Positions 11,297 to 20,184 of a DNA stretch of 64,000 nucleotides are shown one piece after another. Position 1 is the stretch's first letter; every line of letters starts with the position of its first letter. The notes below the pieces were generated by a model. It made no database searches. It was not told the DNA's origin and worked only from the letters and a program-made list of their open reading frames with translations. A program made the translations under genes and the position numbers. The DNA comes from Vibrio sp. FE10 (GTDB taxonomy: Bacteria > Pseudomonadota > Gammaproteobacteria > Enterobacterales > Vibrionaceae). The DNA is taken from the NCBI RefSeq assembly GCF_030297155.1, contig NZ_AP028068.1, positions 806,001 to 870,000 on the forward strand. Direction: 5' to 3'.

Positions 11297-12471
11297 CACA
11301 CTACGCTAACCCTCAAGCACGCCCTGAATTGGAATACTCGAGTGAGCAGCGTGACATTTTAAGTGTCGCGAACTCACAACAGGCGATTAAAGATATTTCT
11401 CAATGGCCAGGCTACTCTGTTACTCCTTTGCATGAGCTGAATGCTATATCTGCTGAGATCGGTGTAAACAAGTTTTGGTACAAAGATGAATCGCAGCGTT
11501 TTGGCCTAAAAAGTTTTAAAGCACTGGGCGGCGCTTATGCCGTTGCTCGTCAGCTTCAGATTGAGATCGCCAATCGCTACGGGAAGAACCCGACCATCAG
11601 TGAGTTGCTCAACGGGGAGTGGACATCAGAAGTTGCTGAGATCGTTGTCAGCTGTGCGACAGACGGAAACCATGGCCGCTCGGTCGCATGGGGCGCACAA
11701 ATGTTTGGCTGTGGTTGTGTTATCTACATTCATCGCGATGTGTCGGAAGGCCGTAAGCAAGCGATGGAAGCATTTGGTGCAGAAGTGGTTCGTATTACAG
11801 GTAACTACGATGAATCGGTTCGTTTGGCTGATACAGAAGCGCGAGCGAAAAATCGCGTGATTGTATCGGATACTTCTTACGAAGGTTACATGGAAATCCC
11901 GAAAGACGTTGCTCTGGGCTACACCGTGATGCTGGCTGAAATTGTCGAGCAACTGGACGGTGAAATCCCAACCCATGTTTTCGTACAGGGTGGAGTAGGT
12001 GGTTTGGCATCTGCCGTCTGTGGTTACTTTTGGGATCTGTGGGGCGCCGAGCGTCCCCGCTTTGTAATCGTCGAACCTGAGCAGGCTAACTGCTTACAGA
12101 AGAGTGCTCAAGCGGGTAAACCTGTCGTGGTTACGGGCGACTTAGAGACGCTGATGGCAGGCCTTGCTTGTGGTGAGGTTTCAAGCTTGGCATGGACGAT
12201 TCTACAAAATGGTGCGGATGACTTTATGACGCTGAGCGAAGAGGCTATTCCGCAATCGATGCGTATGTTGGCAAGTGGCGAACAAACGGAAGTGTCGATA
12301 GAAGGAGGAGAATCTGCAGTCCCAGGTTTTGCTGCAGCGATCATCGCTAAGCAAGACCCAAACTTCGCTGAAAAATTGAATTTAACTCAAGACAGCCGAG
12401 TGCTAGTGATTGGTACTGAAGGGGCAACCGACCCCGATCTCTACCAACAAATCATCGACAACAAAATCTAA
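11272..12471 (+). CDS. Diaminopropionate ammonia-lyase-type PLP enzyme (YgeX family)
   Basis: Fold-type II PLP enzyme of 399 residues, the length of 2,3-diaminopropionate ammonia-lyase, which converts diaminopropionate to pyruvate and ammonia. The Schiff-base lysine is in FGLKSFKALGGAYA (K83). SCATDGNHGRSVAWGA binds the substrate carboxylate and VQGGVGGLA the cofactor phosphate. It is upstream of, and convergent with, the Lrp/AsnC gene, which in turn faces the EutA-like/TRAP operon. In ectoine islands a threonine-dehydratase-like enzyme (EutB) occurs, so the true substrate here could be another diamino or hydroxyamino acid. The enzyme family is clear, the physiological substrate is not. Confidence 0.85.
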   Translation: MQLLAGTLTHYANPQARPELEYSSEQRDILSVANSQQAIKDISQWPGYSVTPLHELNAISAEIGVNKFWYKDESQRFGLKSFKALGGAYAVARQLQIEIANRYGKNPTISELLNGEWTSEVAEIVVSCATDGNHGRSVAWGAQMFGCGCVIYIHRDVSEGRKQAMEAFGAEVVRITGNYDESVRLADTEARAKNRVIVSDTSYEGYMEIPKDVALGYTVMLAEIVEQLDGEIPTHVFVQGGVGGLASAVCGYFWDLWGAERPRFVIVEPEQANCLQKSAQAGKPVVVTGDLETLMAGLACGEVSSLAWTILQNGADDFMTLSEEAIPQSMRMLASGEQTEVSIEGGESAVPGFAAAIIAKQDPNFAEKLNLTQDSRVLVIGTEGATDPDLYQQIIDNKI

Positions 12472-12542
12472 TAGCGAAAAGTACATAGCTAGCAGTTAAT
12501 CGCTAATCGCGAACAACAAATAATAAAGTAAGCCCCAAGGTT

Positions 12543-12578
12543 GGCGGTATGTAAGGTTTCTTCATACCGTCTTTTTTT
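12543..12578 (+). terminator. Rho-independent terminator
   Basis: GGCGGTATG pairs with CATACCGTC (one wobble) across an 11-base loop, followed by seven Ts. It ends the ammonia-lyase transcript. Confidence 0.85.
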
Positions 12579-12617
12579 CCTCTCATTTTTGACTTCATTC
12601 ACGACACGCCTTGTTTG

Positions 12618-13115
12618 CTAATCGCGCTGATCATCAATTGGAATTGTCAGCCCTACCTTAACGTTATCCATCACCACATTGGTTTGAAAGCTCTTGATAT
12701 TGGCATTATCGAAGAAGGCTTCACGAGTAAAATTGTCGTATCCCTCCATGTCTGCTGCTGTGACAATCATGATGAAATCTGAACTGCCAGTCACGTAATA
12801 GCACTGCTGTACTGAGCGGTTTGAACTCATCTCTTTTTTGAAATTGTGCATCAAATCCACACGCTCACGCTCTAGTGTTACCTGAACGATAAACGTCATT
12901 CCGTGGCCGACTGCTTTTGGGTTGATCACGGAAACATCAGCTTGAATGACACCTTGCGCTCTCATACGTTTTAAACGGCGCTGAACAGCAGCAGGGGAGA
13001 GCCCTACCTTTTCTGCAATCTTGTCTGAAGTAGCTCTGTTTGAGTCTTGTACGATGTTGAGGATCTTCTTGTCGAAACTGTCGACCACCAATGCCGGTTG
13101 CTGTGTCATACCCAT
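12618..13115 (-). CDS. Lrp/AsnC-family transcriptional regulator
   Basis: A 165-residue regulator with an N-terminal winged helix (DSFDKKILNIVQDSNRATSDKIAEKVGLSPAAVQRRLKRMR, read in pieces) and a C-terminal RAM ligand-binding domain (YYVTGSSDFIMIVTA). I start at the ATG at 13115; a TTG at 13124 in the same frame is less likely. It lies between the PLP lyase and the EutA-like operon and is divergent from the latter. An AsnC-type gene (asnR/doeX) accompanies ectoine-degradation genes in other bacteria, so it probably senses the substrate or an amino-acid intermediate of this cluster. Confidence 0.88.
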   Translation of the reverse strand: MGMTQQPALVVDSFDKKILNIVQDSNRATSDKIAEKVGLSPAAVQRRLKRMRAQGVIQADVSVINPKAVGHGMTFIVQVTLERERVDLMHNFKKEMSSNRSVQQCYYVTGSSDFIMIVTAADMEGYDNFTREAFFDNANIKSFQTNVVMDNVKVGLTIPIDDQRD

Positions 13116-13418
13116 ACTTCCCAATATCTGTTTGTAAATTAATTGTTTCTTTTGAACCAGTGTGTGATCGAGTTAAAGGTATTTAGCCTTAACAATTAGC
13201 CCTCGATGAATGAGAGCAAAAAACCACTATAACGCAGAAAAAATGCGGAATTTCTGCACAGCAAGGTCATCATTTAATGATAATCCTTAAAGTTATCGGT
13301 GCATTATTAATCTTGTGAACGAAATGTAAAGATCAAATCAACAGAGTTTTAAATTTATATGAAACATGTTGTTAACATCGTTTGGCGGTGTTAACTCTCG
13401 CTCAAGGAGTTGGAAAGT

Positions 13419-14213
13419 ATGAAATCTGCAACCGCTACTTTACAGTTTGAATTAGAACAATTGGCACCAGCAGGACGCGTCGGTGTGATTGCGTTGGCGA
13501 CAGATTTCAATATTGAGCGTGATTTAAACGCGCTGTATCCAAACGATGTGCAATCGTTCACCAGCCGCCTGAGAAACTACAACCCGTTGACGATAGAGAA
13601 CCTACGTAGAATGGAGCCGGGAATCGCTGCTTGTGCCGATACCATCTTACCGGGCACCGAATTGGATGTGGTGATTTACGCTTGTACCTCCGGCACCATA
13701 GCGATTGGCAGCGAGCGAATTACCCAGCTCATTCATCAGTCTCGCCCAAACGCTGCGGTAACGAATCCGGTGACCGCTGCCTTAGCGGCTTTCGACAGCT
13801 TTAAAGCGAAGCGTATCTCGGTATTAACGCCTTATACCGAAGCCGTGAATCAAGACGTGGCCGCATTTTTTGAGTCGCAAGGCATTGAGGTGCTGAGCAT
13901 CGCTGGCTTTGGCTTTGAAGATGACACCGCGATGACGTTCATTGATCCAATGGACATCAAACACGCCGCACTGCAAGTTTGCGACCCTGACGCTGATCTT
14001 CTGTTTATCTCTTGCACGGCATTGCGTGCTGCATCGGTGGTTGAATCCATTGAAGCGCAATTAGATAAGCCTGTTGTTAGCAGTAATCAGGTGTTGGCTT
14101 GGCACTCGCTTCAGTTGATGAACTACCCCATACCCATTAAAGGTTTTGGTGCACTGCTAGCGCACCATCTCCAACCATCCTCAGATAATTGCCGAAGGTC
14201 GCAGTCGTTGTAA
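13419..14213 (+). CDS. EutA-like Asp/Glu racemase-superfamily protein
   Basis: A 264-residue protein of the Asp/Glu racemase, arylmalonate decarboxylase and maleate isomerase group. ATG at 13419 follows AAGGAG at nine bases; the frame opens at a TTG nine bases earlier. The two catalytic cysteines of the superfamily are visible in VVIYACTSGTIAIG and LLFISCTALRAA, in the expected halves of the protein. Ectoine and hydroxyectoine utilisation loci carry a protein of this type named EutA, whose reaction is not well established. It is the first gene of the operon with the amidohydrolase, TRAP transporter and M24 hydrolase. An AAGGTCG/CGACCTT hairpin covers its stop codon, perhaps protecting or damping the transcript. 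Confidence 0.75.
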   Translation: MKSATATLQFELEQLAPAGRVGVIALATDFNIERDLNALYPNDVQSFTSRLRNYNPLTIENLRRMEPGIAACADTILPGTELDVVIYACTSGTIAIGSERITQLIHQSRPNAAVTNPVTAALAAFDSFKAKRISVLTPYTEAVNQDVAAFFESQGIEVLSIAGFGFEDDTAMTFIDPMDIKHAALQVCDPDADLLFISCTALRAASVVESIEAQLDKPVVSSNQVLAWHSLQLMNYPIPIKGFGALLAHHLQPSSDNCRRSQSL

Positions 14214-14311
14214 CGACCTTTGACTGAGGCTGCTCGCTTTGCGTTTACATTCAGCAGCCAAGCTAACTCCATATTTAATAAGACAAAGAATTACACTTTG
14301 GGATCACTACT

Positions 14312-15523
14312 ATGCCGTCTACTTTCTCGATCAAACCAGACCAACTGTCTTCGCAGCTTATTCAAAGCATGACGGAATGGCGTCAACACTTACACCGCTT
14401 TCCTGAGTGTGGCTTTGACGTCAATCTCACCTCTGATTTCATCGCCAGTAAGCTTGAGAGCTTTGGCATCGAAGTGGTGCGTAACATCGGTAAAACGGGG
14501 TTAGTAGGGATACTTCGTTCTGGATCAAGTGAAGCGAGCATCGGTCTTAGAGCTGATATGGATGCTCTGCATATTCATGAGCAAAACAGCTTCGCACACT
14601 GTTCACAACACGACGGAAAGATGCACGCTTGTGGTCACGATGGACACTCTGCAATGCTGCTCGGCGCGGCAAGCTATCTAGCCCAAAACCTATTATCAGG
14701 GAACCCAACCTTCGATGGCACTGTGTATTTCATTTTTCAACCCGATGAAGAGCACGGATGTGGCGCGCAAGCGATGATTGATGATGGCTTGTTTGAACGA
14801 TTCTCGATTGATGAAGTGTATGGCGTGCATAACTTTCCCGGCTTAGCGGAAGGTGAATTGATGGTTCGCCCCGGATCATTAATGGCCAGTGAGAGTAGCT
14901 TTGAGATCACCATCAATGGTGTGGGTGGACATGCTGCTCTACCGCATCAAGGGGTCGATCCTCTCGTTGTTGGTTCGCAAGTCATTCTTGGTCTGCAAAC
15001 CATCGTGTCTCGTAATCTCAGTGCGATTCACGACACCGCTGTAGTCTCTGCGACCGAATTTATTACTGATGGCACGGTTAACGTCATTCCTACTCAAGTG
15101 GTTATCAAGGGTGACTGCCGCTGCTTTACTGAATCTTCTCTTGATCGAATCAAGCAAAGCATGGAGCGAATCGTGGCGGGCATTTGTCAGGCAGCAGGCG
15201 CAACTTACGACTTCGAGTTTATCAATACCTTCTACCCAACCATCAACAGCGAGCAACAAACCCAATACTCGGTAGCTGCCGCGCAGAAGGTGCTTGGTGT
15301 CGAGAACGTTAATGACGCCTGCGACCCACTGACAATTTCGGAAGATTTCTCAAGCATGTTACGCGTTAAACCTGGCTGTTATGTGCTGCTGGGTAATGGC
15401 ACGGAATCGGTCGGCGGCTGCGCATTGCATAACCCTGAATATGACTTTAACGACGGCATCTTAAAGCTCGGTGCGAGTTACTGGATTCAGTTGGTGAACG
15501 ACCGTTTAGCGCGATCAATTTAG
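14312..15523 (+). CDS. M20-family amidohydrolase (N-acyl-amino-acid deacylase type)
   Basis: A 403-residue cytoplasmic metal hydrolase of the hippurate hydrolase/IAA-amino acid hydrolase group. Metal-binding and catalytic motifs are RADMDALHI, KMHACGHDGHSAMLLG, FIFQPDEEHGCGAQAMI and YGVHNFPG, followed by the dimerisation domain (about 185-300) and a C-terminal His in GGCALHNPEYDFND. Such enzymes split an acyl group from an alpha-amino acid. In the ectoine pathway the deacetylation is done by DoeB/EutE of another family; this gene occupies that step's place in the cluster, so an N-acetyl diamino acid is a reasonable guess for the substrate. Confidence 0.85.
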   Translation: MPSTFSIKPDQLSSQLIQSMTEWRQHLHRFPECGFDVNLTSDFIASKLESFGIEVVRNIGKTGLVGILRSGSSEASIGLRADMDALHIHEQNSFAHCSQHDGKMHACGHDGHSAMLLGAASYLAQNLLSGNPTFDGTVYFIFQPDEEHGCGAQAMIDDGLFERFSIDEVYGVHNFPGLAEGELMVRPGSLMASESSFEITINGVGGHAALPHQGVDPLVVGSQVILGLQTIVSRNLSAIHDTAVVSATEFITDGTVNVIPTQVVIKGDCRCFTESSLDRIKQSMERIVAGICQAAGATYDFEFINTFYPTINSEQQTQYSVAAAQKVLGVENVNDACDPLTISEDFSSMLRVKPGCYVLLGNGTESVGGCALHNPEYDFNDGILKLGASYWIQLVNDRLARSI

Positions 15524-15709
15524 AAACACTTAATTAGAAGCTACTCAATGAGAAGCAATCAGTACAGAAACAGATTCAGCAGTGACGTATTTGGCGCTGC
15601 AAGATGGCTGACTTTAAACGGAGTTTATTGTCGACACAGCCAAAACTGAAGCGCGTGAAGTGACCAAGGTCATCAGCGTGTAATTAGGATAATAAAAAGG
15701 AAAGACAGG

Positions 15710-16753
15710 ATGAAACGATTAGGCGTAGCACTGCTAAGTTTGAGCATGGTTTTTGGCGTTCATGCCGAAACATGGAAGTTTGCTTCAGAAGAGGACAAAA
15801 CAGACGTTCAAGACATCTATGCGCAAAAATTTGCGGAAGTGATTAAGAAGGAATCTGATGGCGACATCCGTGTTCGCATCTATTACTACGGTCAACTGGG
15901 TACAGAAAACGACATAGTAGAACTGGCTGCTAAAGGCACGATTCAATTTGTGTCTGTTGGCGCGGGTCACTTAGGGTCTTATGTTCCTGAAGTACAAGCG
16001 GTGAGCTTGCCGTATGTACTGGGTACCAATGAAGCGATCACGCATAAGGTCTTAACGGAAAGCCCAACCATCTACAATAAGCTGGCACCTAAGTTTGAGA
16101 GCGTAAACCTCAAGCTGTTGTCGATGATGTCTGAAGGCGAAATGGTATGGGGTGGCAACAAACCAATCCGTACACCTGAAGATTTTGCTAACCAGAAAAT
16201 CCGTACTTTCACCTCAACCATCCCTGTTGAAACCTACAAAGCGTTTGGTGCAACACCTACCCCTCTTTCTTGGGGTGAAGTGTACGGTTCACTGCAACTT
16301 AAGACCATCGATAGCATGGTTAACCCTATCTACTTCATCTACAACGCGAAGTGGCATGAGGTTCAAGATTACCTAATGTTCCCAGGTCAGCAACCTTATG
16401 TGAGCACCGTTTCGACCAACAGCAAGTGGTACAACGGCCTGTCAGAAGAGAAGCAAGCGATGGTCGACAAAGCGATCACCGCGGCAGACCAAGCGGCGTA
16501 TGACTACCAAATCCGCATCAACAAAGAGAACATGGACAAGATCTTGAAAGAGCGTCCAAACATGCAAGTGGTTGTGTTAACCGAGGAAGAGCGTGAACGC
16601 TTCAAGGTCCTCAGTCAAAAGCTGCACACGACTTACTATGACGTGGTAGCAAATGCTTATCCTTCTGGTAAGCAAAGTGAAGCGCGTGAGGGTGCGAAAA
16701 CCATTCTTGAAGAAATCCTAGATGAAGTGAAGGCTGCTTCAGCGACGCAATAG
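15710..16753 (+). CDS. TRAP transporter substrate-binding protein, TeaA/UehA-like
   Basis: Periplasmic DctP-type receptor of 347 residues with a signal peptide MKRLGVALLSLSMVFGVHA. Several stretches closely match the ectoine receptor TeaA of Halomonas as I recall it: DVQDIYAQ near the N-terminus, GEMVWGG, and ETYKAFGATPTPLSWGEVYG followed by a NPIYFIY segment. That long match covers the usual Arg-containing ligand site region of the family. Ectoine, hydroxyectoine or a related cyclic amidine or N-acyl diamino acid is therefore the likely ligand. It is followed by genes for the two membrane subunits. Confidence 0.85.
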   Translation: MKRLGVALLSLSMVFGVHAETWKFASEEDKTDVQDIYAQKFAEVIKKESDGDIRVRIYYYGQLGTENDIVELAAKGTIQFVSVGAGHLGSYVPEVQAVSLPYVLGTNEAITHKVLTESPTIYNKLAPKFESVNLKLLSMMSEGEMVWGGNKPIRTPEDFANQKIRTFTSTIPVETYKAFGATPTPLSWGEVYGSLQLKTIDSMVNPIYFIYNAKWHEVQDYLMFPGQQPYVSTVSTNSKWYNGLSEEKQAMVDKAITAADQAAYDYQIRINKENMDKILKERPNMQVVVLTEEERERFKVLSQKLHTTYYDVVANAYPSGKQSEAREGAKTILEEILDEVKAASATQ

Positions 16754-16776
16754 AAAGCGTTGTTAGGATGAATACT

Positions 16777-16800
16777 ATCCGTTGTTTATTGGCAGCGGAT
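16777..16800 (+). other. Hairpin between receptor and permease genes
   Basis: ATCCGTTG pairs with CAGCGGAT (one wobble) around an 8-base loop, without a T-run. In a 120-base gap between dctP- and dctQ-type genes such a stem may let the receptor message accumulate above the membrane subunits. Confidence 0.4.
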
Positions 16801-16873
16801 AGCTTATCCACACCTTCTCCAAATTGTGGCAATGGACCCCTGTCACTGAACGAAGTATGGAGCACTGCCTGTT

Positions 16874-17416
16874 ATGAAAGAACTGCTACATAAAATAAGC
16901 GTCGCGACAGAAAAGCTAGAACGCTTTTTAATCATGACCGCCATTCTCGCGATGATGATCAATTCCACGGCCAATGCGATTGGTCGCTATGCCTTTAACA
17001 AAAGCCTGTTTTTCTCAGAAGAACTCAATCAGTTTCTGATCGTCTCAGTCACCTTTATTGGCTTCGCTTATGCGGTGCGCCAAGGTCGAAATATTCGCAT
17101 GACCGCGGTCTACGATTCATTGAGTACTAAAGCTCAAAAAGTTCTCACAACCATCATTGCGCTACTCACCGCCATGTTGATGTTTTACCTCACCTACCAT
17201 GCGTTCTTCTACGTCAAAGAGCTGAAAGATATCAATCGATTAAGTCCAGCCTTACAGTTCCCAGTTTATTGGGTGTACGCGATCATTCCGATTGGTTTTT
17301 TCATTGCCGGGTTGCAATACAGCATGAGTTTCTTGATGAACTTACTGCACAAAGAGATCTACGTGTCATTTGACGTGATTGAAAATAGAAACACAAAAGT
17401 AGGTGAGTTCGAATGA
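16874..17416 (+). CDS. TRAP transporter small permease (DctQ/TeaB-type)
   Basis: A 180-residue inner-membrane protein with four predicted hydrophobic segments (about 17-36, 52-68, 92-112 and 133-155). The motif FFSEELNQFLIVSVTFIGF and the following RQGRNIR are typical of DctQ subunits. Its stop overlaps the start of the large permease gene by four bases (ATGA), indicating translational coupling. Confidence 0.88.
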   Translation: MKELLHKISVATEKLERFLIMTAILAMMINSTANAIGRYAFNKSLFFSEELNQFLIVSVTFIGFAYAVRQGRNIRMTAVYDSLSTKAQKVLTTIIALLTAMLMFYLTYHAFFYVKELKDINRLSPALQFPVYWVYAIIPIGFFIAGLQYSMSFLMNLLHKEIYVSFDVIENRNTKVGEFE

Positions 17417-18756
17417 GCGATGTAGCACAGTTTTTCTCAGACATTATTGCCGGTGAATTAGATATCTATGTCATCACATTTACTCTTGTTTCTGTGATGG
17501 TGATTCTGCTGTTTTTGAGCTTCCCAATGATTGTGCCGCTAGCGGTTGGGGCTCTAATTGGCTTGATTCATTTCTCTCAGGTTGAGCCGGGAGTGCTTAT
17601 TCAGCAGATGGTCACGGGCATCTCACCCAACGCATTGATTGCGGTTCCCATGTTTATCTTGGCGGCTGATATCATGACGCGCGGCCACACAGCCTATAAC
17701 CTACTTGGCCTGATTCAAGCGTTTGTTGGACATCTGCGTGGTGGCTTGCCGATTACGACGTGTATCAGTTGTACCTTGTTTGGTTCTGTTTCCGGTTCGA
17801 CCCAAGCGACCGTGGTGTCGGTTGGCCAAATCATGCGTCCGAAGTTGCTGCAAGCAGGCTACAAAGACAGCTTTGTGATGGCGCTGATCATCAATGCCAG
17901 TGACATTGCGTTTCTTATCCCACCGAGTATCGGTTTGATTCTTTACGGCACCTTAGCTAACGCCAGTGTGGGTGAATTATTCATTGCCGGTATTGGCCCA
18001 GGTTTAGTGCTCGCGAGCCTGTTCTCGTTATACAGCTATGCCTATAGCGTAAAACACAGCGACACCATCACTTTGGTTGAAAAAGCCAACACCGCAGAAC
18101 GCATTGAAGCGATCAAGAAAGCGATTCTTCCTCTTGGTTTTCCTGCTTTGATTATCGGTGGTATCTATTCGGGCATTGTCACGCCAACCGAAGCGGCTTC
18201 ATTTGCAGTGTTGTATGCGATCATCGTTGAGTGCATTTTTTATCGCAAACTTGGCGTAAAAGACATCTGTGATGCGGCGTTAAATACCGGATTGATTACG
18301 GCGGTTGTTTTTGTGCTGGTGGGTGTTGGTCAGGCGTTCTCTTGGTACATCTCGTTTGAACAAATCCCTCAAGAGTTGTTGGCTCCCCTCAATCTAGAAG
18401 ACGCTTCGCCTGAATTCATACTGTTTGTTATCGCACTGACTTTCTTTGTCGGTTGTATGTTTGTGGATTCATTGGTGGTTCTGCTTATCTTGACGCCGAT
18501 TTTCATGCCGATTGTGGATGCAGCGAGCATTGACCCAATCTTGGTCGGCGTGATGGTGACGCTACAAATGGCGATTGGGTCGGCCACGCCGCCATTTGGT
18601 TGTGACATCTTTACCGCGATAGCGATTTTCGAGCGTCCTTATATGGAAGTTATCCGCGGAACACTGCCGTTTTTCCTTATCTTGATATTGATGTCTGCGT
18701 TGCTGATTTTCTTCCCAAGTATCGCTCTGTTACCAAGAGACATTTTATTCAATTAA
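17413..18756 (+). CDS. TRAP transporter large permease (DctM/TeaC-type)
   Basis: A 447-residue membrane subunit with about twelve hydrophobic segments that carries the sodium-coupled transport path. Family stretches include GISPNALIAVPMFILAADIM, GSVSGSTQATVVSVG, IPPSIGLILYG, TPTEAASFAVLYA and the near C-terminal GSATPPFGCDIFTA. It overlaps the DctQ gene by four bases and is followed after 37 bases by the M24 hydrolase gene, so all belong to one operon. Confidence 0.9.
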   Translation: MSDVAQFFSDIIAGELDIYVITFTLVSVMVILLFLSFPMIVPLAVGALIGLIHFSQVEPGVLIQQMVTGISPNALIAVPMFILAADIMTRGHTAYNLLGLIQAFVGHLRGGLPITTCISCTLFGSVSGSTQATVVSVGQIMRPKLLQAGYKDSFVMALIINASDIAFLIPPSIGLILYGTLANASVGELFIAGIGPGLVLASLFSLYSYAYSVKHSDTITLVEKANTAERIEAIKKAILPLGFPALIIGGIYSGIVTPTEAASFAVLYAIIVECIFYRKLGVKDICDAALNTGLITAVVFVLVGVGQAFSWYISFEQIPQELLAPLNLEDASPEFILFVIALTFFVGCMFVDSLVVLLILTPIFMPIVDAASIDPILVGVMVTLQMAIGSATPPFGCDIFTAIAIFERPYMEVIRGTLPFFLILILMSALLIFFPSIALLPRDILFN

Positions 18757-18793
18757 TCCGTCGAGTTACCCTTATTCAATCAAGGATAGAGAT

Positions 18794-19978
18794 ATGAGTA
18801 TATTGCCATTAACACCTCCGCAGAGAGGGTTTGAATCAGCAGAACTAGAGCAACGTACTGTCGAGTTGCAGCAACGGCTTCGCGCGCAAAACATCGATGC
18901 TGCGTTTTTCACTACCGAGCCTGAATTCCGCTATTTTAGTGGCTTCAAATCGCAGTTCTGGGAAAGCCCAACTCGACCTTGGTTTTTGGTGGTGCCAGCG
19001 GTTGGTAAGTCGATCGCTGTTGTACCAGAGATCGGTGTGGCTGGTTTTGACGATACATGGATTGAAGATGTGCGCAGTTGGCCGTCACCAAGACCAGAAG
19101 ATGACGGTATCTCTTTGTTAGCTTCTACTTTATCTGAAGTCTCCAAGGGTTCTCGCAGAATCGGTTCGATGATTGGTCCTGAAACACATCTGCGTATGCC
19201 AGCCACTAACTATACGTTGTTACAGCAGAAGCTGAGCCAACACAGTGTGGTTGATGTGTCACTGATGGTTCGCGATCTTCGCAGTGTTAAGTCTCAAGCG
19301 GAGATCGATAAAGTACGCTTTGCTTGCCAAGTCACGGCGGCGGGCTTTGAGTATCTTCGTCATCATCTCGCGATAGGGATGACAGAACGACAGGCGTGTA
19401 AAGCCATGCATTTGGAGATGCTGCGTTTGGGTGCCGATGCTTGTCCTTACTTGATTTCGGCATCTGGCCAAGGTGGCTATGACAATATCATCATGGGGCC
19501 AACGGATCGTGTGCTCTCTGAAGGAGATGTACTGATCATCGACACGGGGGCTAACTTTGATGGCTACTTCAGCGACTTTGACCGCAATTATGCGTTTGGG
19601 CATGCGCAGACAGATACGATAGCGGCTTATGACGCCGTTTATCAATCGACAGAAGCCGGGCTCGCTATTGCAGAGCCGGGACGAACAACCGGAGACGTGT
19701 GGCAAGCCATGTGGTCGGTGCTCGAAAAGAACGGTGCTCTCGGCAACGATGTGGGTCGCATGGGTCACGGCTTAGGCATGCAGTTAACCGAGTGGCCATC
19801 ACATGTGCCAAATGGTGACGTGATATTAAAACCCGGTATGGTGCTCACCCTTGAGCCGGGCATGGCGTTTGCGAAAAACCGTATGATGGTACACGAAGAA
19901 AACATCGTCATCACAGAGTCTGGCTGCGAGATGCTGCATAAAAGAACCTGGCAATCTATGCCGATTATTACTCAATAA
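18794..19978 (+). CDS. M24-family metallohydrolase (aminopeptidase P/creatinase fold)
   Basis: A 394-residue pita-bread hydrolase. The N-terminal creatinase-like domain (to about 165) is followed by the catalytic domain, where all five metal ligands are present: Asp in IIDTGANFDG, Asp in YFSDFDRNYAFG, His in MGHGLGMQ, Glu in TLEPGMAF and Glu in MVHEENIV. Ectoine hydrolase DoeA/EutD belongs to this family and sits in a comparable place in ectoine loci, but the sequence is not close to DoeA of Halomonas as I recall it. It may open a ring amidine, split an Xaa-Pro-like bond, or act on another amide. It is the last gene of the TRAP operon. Confidence 0.8.
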   Translation: MSILPLTPPQRGFESAELEQRTVELQQRLRAQNIDAAFFTTEPEFRYFSGFKSQFWESPTRPWFLVVPAVGKSIAVVPEIGVAGFDDTWIEDVRSWPSPRPEDDGISLLASTLSEVSKGSRRIGSMIGPETHLRMPATNYTLLQQKLSQHSVVDVSLMVRDLRSVKSQAEIDKVRFACQVTAAGFEYLRHHLAIGMTERQACKAMHLEMLRLGADACPYLISASGQGGYDNIIMGPTDRVLSEGDVLIIDTGANFDGYFSDFDRNYAFGHAQTDTIAAYDAVYQSTEAGLAIAEPGRTTGDVWQAMWSVLEKNGALGNDVGRMGHGLGMQLTEWPSHVPNGDVILKPGMVLTLEPGMAFAKNRMMVHEENIVITESGCEMLHKRTWQSMPIITQ

Positions 19979-20019
19979 TTGGGTACTCGTTGCTTTCTAG
20001 TCACATCCCCCACTCAAAT

Positions 20020-20049
20020 AAAGGTCGCGAATAAATCTGCGGCCTTTTT
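20020..20049 (+). terminator. Rho-independent terminator of the TRAP/hydrolase operon
   Basis: AAAGGTCGC pairs with GCGGCCTTT (one wobble) around a 10-base loop and is followed by a short T-run. Confidence 0.8.
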
Positions 20050-20184
20050 CAAATCAACTTCATTCTCAAAATGAGAAAAACGGAAGATTAAACTCTAACG
20101 TACTGTTAAATAATAAATTAATTTCCGGCATCATCTTTGCTCCATATCTCTTTACACGTTTAAGGCTAGTGAAGAGGGAACATA

